Source: Myxococcota bacterium
Lineage (GTDB): Bacteria; Myxococcota_C; UBA6777
DNA length: 22,555 nt
Assembly: GCA_023150835.1 (NCBI GenBank)
Contig: JAKLKB010000115.1
Coordinates: 1-22,555, forward strand
Direction of reading: 5' to 3'
This document shows positions 1-6,242 of the stretch, piece by piece. Within the stretch, counting starts at the first letter, position 1; the number at the start of each line of letters is the position of its first letter. The notes beneath the pieces were generated by a model, which made no database searches, was not told the DNA's origin, and saw only the letters and a program-made list of their open reading frames with translations. The translations under genes were made by a program, and so were the position numbers.

Positions 1-110
1 GATCACTTCTCCCTCAAAGCACTTTGATCTGCCTTTTTCGAGGATCACTTCTCCCTCAAAGCACTTTGATCTGCCTTTTTCGAGGATCACTTCTCCCTCA
101 AAGCACTTTG
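1..110. repeat. 42-bp tandem direct repeat, 2.6 copies, at window edge
   Basis: Two identical 42-bp units occupy 1-42 and 43-84. The first 26 bases of a third copy follow at 85-110, after which the sequence diverges. The unit is a multiple of three, so it preserves any reading frame. Copies 1 and 2 carry an in-frame TGA (25-27, 67-69) in the frame of the downstream partial gene, whereas copy 3 reads TGG there. The array may continue to the left of the window. It could be a genuine minisatellite or an assembly artefact if this is a contig end. Confidence 0.9.
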
Positions 111-309
111 GGATGCCAAGCAAAAACAGCCCAAGCAACGTCGCAGGCGAGAAAGACCACACCATGCAAAACGAGTACATCGTGGTCATGAGAAAAGAGT
201 CGACGTAGGACGCCCTTCCTCCAACACAGAGAGGCAGCACATCCTTGCCATGCTGCCCGAAGACCTGCTACAAGACCAAGGAGAAGACGAAGAGGACGAT
301 AGCAAATAG
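70..309 (+). CDS. C-terminal fragment of an unrecognised gene, 5' end missing or disrupted
   Basis: The frame is open from just after a TGA at 67-69 to TAG at 307-309. It encodes about 79 residues with protein-like composition: an aromatic/acidic start (SAFFEDHFSLKALWDAK), a strongly basic middle containing RRRRERPHH, and an acidic tail ending GEDEEDDSK. No plausible start codon with a ribosome binding site is present, so this is best read as the 3' end of a gene whose upstream part lies in, or was broken by, the 42-bp repeat array. The two TGA codons in the repeats would block translation from further upstream as the sequence stands. Two other frames are also open across the repeats: the + strand frame ending at 208, and a - strand frame starting at 180. 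Assignment is therefore uncertain, and no family was recognised. Confidence 0.4.
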   Translation, partial: SAFFEDHFSLKALWDAKQKQPKQRRRRERPHHAKRVHRGHEKRVDVGRPSSNTERQHILAMLPEDLLQDQGEDEEDDSK

Positions 310-393
310 GTACGACGCCGATCCCGCCAAAATAAGGGAGGCTTCGGGCGTTGTGTCAGGGATCTCAACCTTTGCAACAGGATGGAGTTTCGG

Positions 394-1494
394 ATGGTAC
401 TGATGACGATCTTGTATTTCGTGGGCGGACTGGTGTGCTTGGTTGGAGGCGCGGATCTGCTGGTCAAGGGAGCCTCGCGCTTGGCAGCGGCTGTGGGGGT
501 GTCTTCCTTGGTGATCGGTCTGACGGTCGTTGCGTTTGGAACGAGCGCGCCCGAGTTGGCCGTCAGCGTCAATTCAGCCCTTGCAGGGAAAGCGGGGATT
601 GCTCTGGGCAACGTGATCGGCAGCAATGTGTTTAATGTGCTCTTTATTCTTGGATTGTCGGCGATCATCGTACCATTGATCGTGGATCAGCAGCTTGTGC
701 GTTTTGATGTACCGCTGATGATCGGGCTTTCGATACTGACTTTCGTGGTATCGTGGGATGGCGTGATCAGCCGCACAGATGGACTGCTCTTTCTTGCGGG
801 GCTGGTCAGCTATGTGGTGTACTCGATTTATCAAAGCCGCAAAGAAACCGCCGCAATCAAAGCCGAATATGAGGGCGAGTTTGGGGTTCCCGAAGAAGAA
901 AAGCACCACTGGCTGAAGAATGTGGCTTTCTTGGTGGTGGGACTTGGCCTGTTGGTACTTGGTTCGCATTGGTTTGTGGTCGCGGCGGTGACGGTCGCCA
1001 AGGCGTTGGGAGTCAGCGAAGTCATCATCGGGATCACGATCGTTGCGATCGGAACTTCGCTACCCGAAGTCGTCACGTCGGTGGTAGCGGCAGTCCGAGG
1101 TGAGCGCGATATCGCGGTCGGAAACGTCGTTGGAAGCAACATCTTTAACATCATGGGCGTGTTGGGCTTTGCGGGGGCGCTTTCCCCGGGTCGCGGGCTG
1201 GAGGTCGCAACATCCATCTTGTACTTCGATATCCCTGTGATGATCGCGGTGGCGGCGGTATGTATGCCGATCTTTTTCTCAAACGGCGTGATCAGCCGCA
1301 CCGAAGGGTTCGTGTTGTTTAGCTATTACATCGCTTACACCGCTTACATCGTCTTGGTGACCATGAAACACCCTGCCCTTGCGACCTTCAACAACGCGAT
1401 GCTGTATTTTATGATGCCGCTCACAGGCATCACGATCTTGGCGATCTTTGCACAACACTTCCGCAAACCCAGCACGCCGACCCCCCAAGCCTAG
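394..1494 (+). CDS. Calcium/sodium antiporter (CaCA family, YrbG-like)
   Basis: Integral inner-membrane cation exchanger, expected to extrude Ca2+ or a similar cation in exchange for Na+ or H+. It has the two inverted alpha repeats that define the CaCA superfamily. Alpha-1 is at residues about 49-90, with GTSAPELAVS followed by GNVIGSNVFN. Alpha-2 is at about 220-258, with GTSLPEVVTS followed by GNVVGSNIFN. A charged cytosolic loop (EYEGEFGVPEEEKHH) separates the halves. The length of 366 residues is slightly above the usual 310-370. The start at 394 is preferred because GGAG at 384-387 sits six bases upstream; an ATG at 382 in the same frame lacks a properly spaced site and would add four residues. 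The gene stands alone, with the tRNA-Arg gene 235 bases downstream on the same strand. Exact ion specificity cannot be read from the sequence. Confidence 0.93.
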   Translation: MVLMTILYFVGGLVCLVGGADLLVKGASRLAAAVGVSSLVIGLTVVAFGTSAPELAVSVNSALAGKAGIALGNVIGSNVFNVLFILGLSAIIVPLIVDQQLVRFDVPLMIGLSILTFVVSWDGVISRTDGLLFLAGLVSYVVYSIYQSRKETAAIKAEYEGEFGVPEEEKHHWLKNVAFLVVGLGLLVLGSHWFVVAAVTVAKALGVSEVIIGITIVAIGTSLPEVVTSVVAAVRGERDIAVGNVVGSNIFNIMGVLGFAGALSPGRGLEVATSILYFDIPVMIAVAAVCMPIFFSNGVISRTEGFVLFSYYIAYTAYIVLVTMKHPALATFNNAMLYFMMPLTGITILAIFAQHFRKPSTPTPQA

Positions 1495-1555
1495 CCCCCA
1501 AATCGCTACGATCTCCGAGAAATCTGTACTCGAAACGTCGGCACGATTTGTTGTA

Positions 1556-1625
1556 GACGCCCTGTGGTTGGGCAGTCACGGGGGGCTGCCCCTACATCTT
1601 CCGTGTACACGATGGGCGGATTTCG
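1556..1625 (-). repeat. Dispersed palindromic intergenic repeat, copy 1
   Basis: On the minus strand this stretch begins CGAAATCCGCCC, continues with ATGTAGGGGCAG, a spacer, then TGCCCAAC and GGGCGTC. The same order of blocks, with high identity, recurs on the plus strand at 14443-14514. The core GGGCAG...CTGCCC can form a hairpin. The repeat is noncoding and lies between the antiporter gene and the tRNA promoter. It resembles REP-type interspersed palindromes in organisation; no transposase is nearby. Confidence 0.75.
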
Positions 1626-1649
1626 AATAATCCTCACAGAGAAAAAACA

Positions 1650-1678
1650 TTGACAGCGATTGCGTGGCTTCGCATACT
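1650..1678 (+). promoter_or_regulatory. Predicted sigma70-type promoter for tRNA-Arg
   Basis: A perfect -35 hexamer TTGACA (1650-1655) is followed by a 17-base spacer and CATACT (1673-1678), which matches TATAAT at four of six positions. The predicted transcription start is near 1685, giving a 5' leader of about 45 nt before the mature tRNA at 1730. A second TTGACA at 1712-1717 has no -10 at a suitable distance. Confidence 0.6.
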
Positions 1679-1729
1679 CAGCGAACTTTTTATGGGTGAG
1701 ATCGTTGTGTGTTGACACAACCCACCCTT

Positions 1730-1804
1730 GCTCCCGTAGCTCAGGGGATAGAGCTGAGGATTCCTAATCCTTGTAAGTCGCAGGTTCGATTCCTGTCGGG
1801 GGCG
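1730..1804 (+). tRNA. tRNA-Arg (anticodon CCU)
   Basis: A complete cloverleaf can be folded. The acceptor stem GCTCCCG (1730-1736) pairs with CGGGGGC (1797-1803) through one wobble. The D stem is GCTC/GAGC. The anticodon stem GAGGA/TCCTT holds loop TTCCTAA, with anticodon CCT at 1763-1765. The variable region has 7 nt, and the T arm GCAGG-TTCGATT-CCTGT closes with a wobble. The discriminator is G1804. The 3' CCA is not encoded and must be added. This tRNA reads AGG arginine codons. Confidence 0.95.
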
Positions 1805-1942
1805 CATCTTCTTTCCTTTCGTCTCACCGCTGTTTTCCCACCCCACAAACCCCGTCTCTCCACCCAACAACAACCCTTCTCGACAAAAGCAGTGTGCTTC
1901 GCTTCCACACAACCCCCTCCCCAAAGTCGTGTTCGCAGACGT

Positions 1943-3091
1943 TCAGGTTCCGATCACATCAAAAGAACCCGAAGGGCGGGCATCTTCGAGCAAGGACATG
2001 GTGGCTCCACGATACGACTCAAAGCCGGTCACTTCGCTTTCGACTTGCAAAAAAGGCGGGAGTTCGAGGGGGGATAGCAAGCTAGGCACTTCGACTTTCA
2101 ACATCTCGATATGACGGTGTCTTTCGGGTTCGAGATAGGTATCCCACTCAAAGTAATGGTTCTTCCACAAGAAGACGCGGCGGATCTTTTTGAGGGTGGT
2201 GCGTCGGGGATCGGATTCGGCCAACATGGCGATGTATTCGCGGCCACTCAGGGGATATTCGACCTCGACACGTTTTCCGTCGGTGGTGGTGCGCTTCATC
2301 TTGTGGGTGTAGACGTAAGAACCGCGTTCTCCACGTCGTTGTATCCGCGCCTTTGCACCTGCGGGGCTGGTCAGATACGTTTGGTCGATCTCCAACTCTT
2401 GGAAGTGAACAGGCAAAGACTTGGGTTGAGTGCCTCGGGCCAACAGGAATTTGCGGTCGACTTTTTGGGGGGCAGGCATCCCGACGACGTTGCAGACAGC
2501 GGCGACAACGCGCTGAACTTTTTCTTGAAAGTCTGTGGAGTTGTCGATCACGCGCAAACAAGGATGCCCGACCCACGCATCACGCACCTTGCGATCCAAC
2601 ATTCGCGCAAGCTCAGGCGTTTCCGTACGCACCGCGTTGTTTTCGGTGGTGTAAAAAGCCTCGGCTCCATCCGCCGCTGTCACGAGGTGGATCACCGCTT
2701 CATAACGGCGATCGCGCAGCCAAGGTGTTGTCCAACCATGCTCGTCGAGCAAGGCTGTCCAAGCCCCCGCAGGCATATACGCCGAAGCATCCATCGTTCC
2801 GCGATCTGCGATCACGATCGCCGGCCTCCCTGATGCGCGTGCGATCGCAAACACCGCATCTTCGAGCGCCATCATCACCCGCAAGATCCCTTCTTGCAAC
2901 ACCACCAACTGCTCCACCGTACTGCCTTGGACCGACACCCCACTGCCCAACAACAACGAGGCCGTCTCAGGGACGCGATACACTTGGAATCCCATCCCTT
3001 GCATACGCTCGGCGATGTGCGACATCGACGTACTCTTCCCACCACAAGGACCGCCCGTTAACACCACACGCAAAACAGGCACTTTTTCCAT
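1943..3091 (-). CDS. P-loop kinase-like (AAA_28/NadR-type) ATPase fused to a CYTH/triphosphate-tunnel domain
   Basis: A 382-residue cytosolic two-domain protein. The N-terminal half is a nucleoside-kinase-like P-loop domain with Walker A GGPCGGKST (13-21) and a Walker-B/DRG-type segment AIVIADRGTMD (91-101). The C-terminal half (about 211-382) has the conserved order of a CYTH tunnel fold: VDRKFLL at the strand-1 position, basic ARIQRRGERGSYVYTHKMK, the acidic/Gly segment VEVEYPLSGREY, then KKIRRVF and LKVEVP. CYTH proteins bind triphosphates or nucleotides with divalent metal. The signature ExExK is degenerate here (KVDRK, 210-214), so classical triphosphatase activity is doubtful. The ATG at 3091 is favoured because GGAG lies nine bases upstream on the minus strand; an upstream in-frame ATG at 3280 has no such site. 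The gene is divergent from the kinase at 3326. The substrate is unknown. Confidence 0.85.
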   Translation of the reverse strand: MEKVPVLRVVLTGGPCGGKSTSMSHIAERMQGMGFQVYRVPETASLLLGSGVSVQGSTVEQLVVLQEGILRVMMALEDAVFAIARASGRPAIVIADRGTMDASAYMPAGAWTALLDEHGWTTPWLRDRRYEAVIHLVTAADGAEAFYTTENNAVRTETPELARMLDRKVRDAWVGHPCLRVIDNSTDFQEKVQRVVAAVCNVVGMPAPQKVDRKFLLARGTQPKSLPVHFQELEIDQTYLTSPAGAKARIQRRGERGSYVYTHKMKRTTTDGKRVEVEYPLSGREYIAMLAESDPRRTTLKKIRRVFLWKNHYFEWDTYLEPERHRHIEMLKVEVPSLLSPLELPPFLQVESEVTGFESYRGATMSLLEDARPSGSFDVIGT

Positions 3092-3325
3092 CGGCTTTTT
3101 CTCCGCATCGAACTGACGCAGTTGGATGACAAACCCTCCGCCAACCCGCGTGAACGGGTACTGGCGCGCCACCTTAGCGCCCTTTTCTTGAATTGCCAAG
3201 ATCATCCCCACAAACCCAAGCACGCCAATTCGCAACCATCCCCTTCCCTCACGCATCTCTTGTGCGTAAACTCTTTCCATTGTTTTGTTTTTTCACAAAA
3301 CGCCCTCGAATCAAGGACGGCCCAA

Positions 3326-5158
3326 ATGACGCACCAGCCCGAAAAGCCAAGACCCCACCACCCCAACAAGCAAACCCTCATGCACAACACGCCACTGGTC
3401 GTCAACCCGCTGGCGCTTGTCGGCGAAGACACCCAAGCCGCCAACGCCCGCAAAGCCGCTATCAAGCAGGCCAAACAAACCATCGCAGGCGGTGCGCTCC
3501 TGCTCCCGCTCGATCCGAGCCTCTTGATCGGCCAAGATGCCCACCCATCCGCCCCCTCCGACACCGTTAACGAAACCCTCTCACCCCACGAAGAAGCCCA
3601 GATCTCCGCACTCTTCCAAGATATCTTCCTCGAAGAAACACCTCCCCACCCAAACCACCGCGCCGCCCGACTCGGCACACGCGCTTGGGAAGAACCCGCG
3701 CTCCAACCCCCCTCCTCTTTTCTTCCCCCGCACGAAGACACCGCTCACACTCACCTCGCAGACTTTGCCCCGATCCCACCCATGATCCACGCAACCACAT
3801 TCGACGAACCCATCCCACCCACGATCCGCACAACCACACTCGACGAACCCATCCCGCCCATGATCCACGCAACCACACTCGACGAACCCATCTCATCCTC
3901 CGTCAAATCCCCCGAAACACGTGGCCTCTCCGAGGCAAGCCTGAAAGCGCCCTCGCCTTCGCAAGTCACCAACGAAGCGATGTTGATCGCGAAACGCACA
4001 ACCGTTCTTCCCGAAGTCGATCTACGCGCAGGAAGCCCCACACTCATCCAATCCAACAAAGATCGCTACGAATTCAAAAAAACACTCGGCGAAGGAGCCG
4101 TCGGCGAAGTCGAACTCGCACGCGACAACGATATCCACCGCATGGTCGCCATCAAACGCCTCAAAAAATCACTGCACTCTCCTTCGACTCTGCTGCGTTT
4201 TGCCGAAGAGATCCGCACCGTCGGCAGCCTCGAACACCCCAACATTATCCCGATCCACGATGTAGGTGTCGATGAAGAAGGCCGATATTACTTTGTGATG
4301 AAGCATATCCAAGGCGTAACGATCGAACACATCATCGAACGCCTCCAAGCAGGAGACGCCGAATACCACGCGAAATATAGCTTTGAATATCGCGCCCGCA
4401 TCTGTATGGAGATCTTGCGTGCGATGCAATTTGCCCATAGTCACGGGGTGATCCACCGCGATCTCAAACCCGCCAATATCATGGTCGGCCCCTTTGGTGA
4501 GGTCGTCGTCATGGACTGGGGGATCGCCAAGCGCATCCGCCAAATCACCCCACCCAACGCACAGATCCAAGGCTTCCTCGATCAACTCGATCACGATATC
4601 GCCCAACGCCTCGAAGCCGACGGCGGCTCCCGCGAACGACTGTTCCAAACCCGCAACGACACCCTGCTCGGCACCCCCATGTATATGTCCCCCGAACAAG
4701 CCCTCGGACACAACGACAAACTCGACGAACGCAGCGATATCTACAGCCTGTTTGTCGTCTTCTATGAATTTCTTACCCTGCACCATTATCTCGAAGGGGC
4801 CGCATCCCTCGAAGAACTCTTGCGTGGTATCCTCCAACGCGAACCCAAAAATCCCCTGCTCAATCGCCACACCACACAACCCCCCATCCCTGCGGACCTC
4901 CACTGGTTCCTGCTGTGGGGATTTCAAAAAGATCCCGCCAAACGGCCCCAAACCATCGCCGAGATCATCCACCGCCTCCAACGCATCGAAGACGGCTACG
5001 CGCATATCCAATGCCCCGTCACACTCAACAAGCGCGCTGCCACAGGCTTTGCCCACTTTATCAACCGACACCCCGTCCTCAGCACTCTTTCCACTCTGTT
5101 CGCCGCAACCCTGATGCTCGGTGGATGCGCCTTTTTCGTCCTCCTGTTTCTGCCCTAA
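3326..5158 (+). CDS. Tail-anchored Hanks-type Ser/Thr protein kinase with extended N-terminal region
   Basis: 610 residues. The first 246 are low-complexity and include three 13-residue repeats (149-187). The kinase domain (about 247-560) shows the Gly loop GEGAVGEV (255-262), VAIK with the ATP-binding K277, catalytic HRDLKPAN with D379, and metal-binding D397 in DWG instead of DFG. These are followed by GTPMYMSPEQ and ERSDIYSL. All catalytic residues are present, so it should be active. The stretch from D397 to the SPE glutamate is about 61 residues, longer than usual. A single hydrophobic segment (about 588-608) ends the protein with almost nothing after it, so it should be tail-anchored with the kinase in the cytosol; no extracellular sensor is present. 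The start at 3326 has AAGGA eight bases upstream; an ATG at 3122 lies in an atypical stretch without such a site. Confidence 0.93.
   Translation: MTHQPEKPRPHHPNKQTLMHNTPLVVNPLALVGEDTQAANARKAAIKQAKQTIAGGALLLPLDPSLLIGQDAHPSAPSDTVNETLSPHEEAQISALFQDIFLEETPPHPNHRAARLGTRAWEEPALQPPSSFLPPHEDTAHTHLADFAPIPPMIHATTFDEPIPPTIRTTTLDEPIPPMIHATTLDEPISSSVKSPETRGLSEASLKAPSPSQVTNEAMLIAKRTTVLPEVDLRAGSPTLIQSNKDRYEFKKTLGEGAVGEVELARDNDIHRMVAIKRLKKSLHSPSTLLRFAEEIRTVGSLEHPNIIPIHDVGVDEEGRYYFVMKHIQGVTIEHIIERLQAGDAEYHAKYSFEYRARICMEILRAMQFAHSHGVIHRDLKPANIMVGPFGEVVVMDWGIAKRIRQITPPNAQIQGFLDQLDHDIAQRLEADGGSRERLFQTRNDTLLGTPMYMSPEQALGHNDKLDERSDIYSLFVVFYEFLTLHHYLEGAASLEELLRGILQREPKNPLLNRHTTQPPIPADLHWFLLWGFQKDPAKRPQTIAEIIHRLQRIEDGYAHIQCPVTLNKRAATGFAHFINRHPVLSTLSTLFAATLMLGGCAFFVLLFLP
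3770..3886 (+). repeat. Three in-frame 39-bp tandem repeats inside the kinase gene
   Basis: Three consecutive 39-bp units encode PIPPMIHATTFDE, PIPPTIRTTTLDE and PIPPMIHATTLDE (residues 149-187 of the kinase). Spacing is exact and frame is kept. Each unit contains a T-T-(F/L)-D core. Confidence 0.95.
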
Positions 5159-5234
5159 TCCCCTCCAATCCTCACGTTGCTTGCTCCAAACACCTCACCT
5201 CCCCTACAAAGCTCCATGCACCCTTATTTTTGTG

Positions 5235-5264
5235 TTGAAGATTTTTTGATCCTGTGAGTCTAAT
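5235..5264 (+). promoter_or_regulatory. Possible promoter of the small secreted repeat protein
   Basis: TTGAAG (5235-5240), an 18-base spacer and TCTAAT (5259-5264, five of six matches to TATAAT) lie in a locally AT-rich patch of the gap between the kinase and the next gene. The implied leader is about 78 nt. This is consensus matching only. Confidence 0.35.
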
Positions 5265-5348
5265 GCCATCAGATCGCAGAGAGCAATCAACGCGACAAAA
5301 GGTCCGATAAGCCCCGCGACCGCAAAACATAGAACAGGAGTTCCTGAC

Positions 5349-5936
5349 ATGAAGAAGATGCTCTTCACAGCGTCCATTCTGGGCGCGCTCGCCTTCGCCT
5401 TCCTCTATTCCCCCAACGATGCCGACGCGCAGCGTTATCGCCGTCGTCGCTGTGCTCAACTCGCCAATCAAGTCAGCGTCTGGTCAGTAGAGCGCAACCG
5501 CCACATCAATCGCTGGAACCGCTGCAAAGCCGTCCTCGGCTGGTCCCACCCTCGTTGTCAGCGTATCCGCAGCACCGTCATCGCATGGCAGCAAAACGTC
5601 AACGTCGCACGCAACAACTACAGTGCGTGGGGTTGCCGCTTTGCATGGGGTACATGGAATGACCCTTGGGCCCCCGCTCCCGCTCCTGCCCCCGGCGCGT
5701 ATGCCAACCAACAATGCGCAAAGCTCGGTGTTCGTGTCAACCGTTGGCGCGGCATCCGCAACGACTACATCAACCGCTGGAACAACTGCCAAGCTGCCCT
5801 CGGCTGGAGACATCCCCGTTGTCGCCACCTTCGCCGCAAAGTCAACAATTGGTACGCAAACGTCAACGTTGCGCGTGGCAACTACCGCGATTGGGGCTGC
5901 CGCTTCCGTTGGGGTAACTGGAACAACCCTTGGTGA
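5349..5936 (+). CDS. Secreted Trp/Arg-rich protein with two tandem four-cysteine repeats
   Basis: 195 residues, function not recognised. Residues 1-27 form a Sec signal peptide (basic MKKM, hydrophobic core, cleavage after ADA before Q28), so the product should be periplasmic or released. The mature part is two homologous units of about 73 residues joined by a short APAPAPAPG linker. Each unit has four cysteines and shared blocks: INRWN(R/N)C, LGW-x-HPRC, NVNVAR-x-NY and WGCRF-x-WG-x-WN-x-PW. Arg, Trp and Asn are unusually abundant and acidic residues are few, so the mature protein is strongly basic. Eight cysteines allow two disulfides per unit. AGGAG at 5336-5340, eight bases before the ATG, fixes the start. 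The gene is monocistronic and is followed by a terminator. Such a fold could bind glycan or nucleic acid, but this is speculation. Confidence 0.85.
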   Translation: MKKMLFTASILGALAFAFLYSPNDADAQRYRRRRCAQLANQVSVWSVERNRHINRWNRCKAVLGWSHPRCQRIRSTVIAWQQNVNVARNNYSAWGCRFAWGTWNDPWAPAPAPAPGAYANQQCAKLGVRVNRWRGIRNDYINRWNNCQAALGWRHPRCRHLRRKVNNWYANVNVARGNYRDWGCRFRWGNWNNPW

Positions 5937-5956
5937 TCCTCTCGCGCTCACCGGTG

Positions 5957-6011
5957 TTCGGATGATCCATCTTCGGATGATCCATGTTCGGATGATCCAT
6001 GTTCGGATGAT
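5957..6011. repeat. 15-bp tandem repeat, 3.7 copies, in the 3' untranslated region
   Basis: The unit TTCGGATGATCCAT plus C or G recurs at 5957, 5972, 5987 and partially at 6002. Each unit contains the small palindrome GGAT-G-ATCC. It starts about 20 bases after the stop of the secreted repeat protein and ends before the terminator. It has no coding frame of its own that looks real. Confidence 0.9.
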
Positions 6012-6051
6012 GTAAGCGTCGCCTCTCTTGGCTAGACGATTTCGCAAAGAC

Positions 6052-6087
6052 AAAAAGCCCACGAGTACGGATCTTGTGGGCTTTTTT
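6052..6087. terminator. Bidirectional Rho-independent terminator between convergent genes
   Basis: A stem of AAAAGCCCACGAG paired with CTTGTGGGCTTTT (one G-T wobble) encloses the 7-base loop TACGGAT. It is followed by a T run on the plus strand, and the A run on the left gives a T run on the minus strand. It can therefore end transcripts of the secreted repeat protein (+) and of the lipoprotein operon (-). Confidence 0.88.
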
Positions 6088-6145
6088 GCGTTTCCCCCCC
6101 CAAATCAGCCCCAGCCCGACCCCACTTCCCCCAAACGAAGGAGGC

Positions 6146-6242
6146 CGAGTTTAAGGGCGTCCACAAGCGCTTTGTGTTAGAAGATCGCGTTGGGGGGTAA
6201 GGGGGGGAGCGAGTTTAAGGGCGTCCACAAGCGCTTTGTGTT
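6146..6242. repeat. 33-bp exact direct repeat duplicating a gene 3' end
   Basis: The 33 bases at 6146-6178 recur exactly at 6210-6242. The right copy holds the last eight codons (TQSACGRP) and the TAA of the Cys-repeat lipoprotein gene on the minus strand. The left copy lies just downstream of that stop. The 31 bases between them are G-rich on the plus strand, with runs of six and seven G. This looks like a relic of a tandem duplication or unequal exchange at the gene's end. Confidence 0.9.

Noticed and set aside
1712-1717. Second TTGACA just before the tRNA
   Set aside because: Its -10 would fall inside the mature tRNA, and no matching hexamer is there.
1885-1899. Small hairpin AAGCA/TGCTT as a minus-strand terminator
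   Set aside because: The five-base stem and short T run are too weak to call.
3092-3280. N-terminal extension of the P-loop/CYTH protein
   Set aside because: There is no ribosome binding site at 3280 and the extension lies outside both recognised domains. GGAG before 3091 gives a better start.
4169-5071. 300-codon minus-strand frame
   Set aside because: It is antisense to the conserved kinase catalytic domain.
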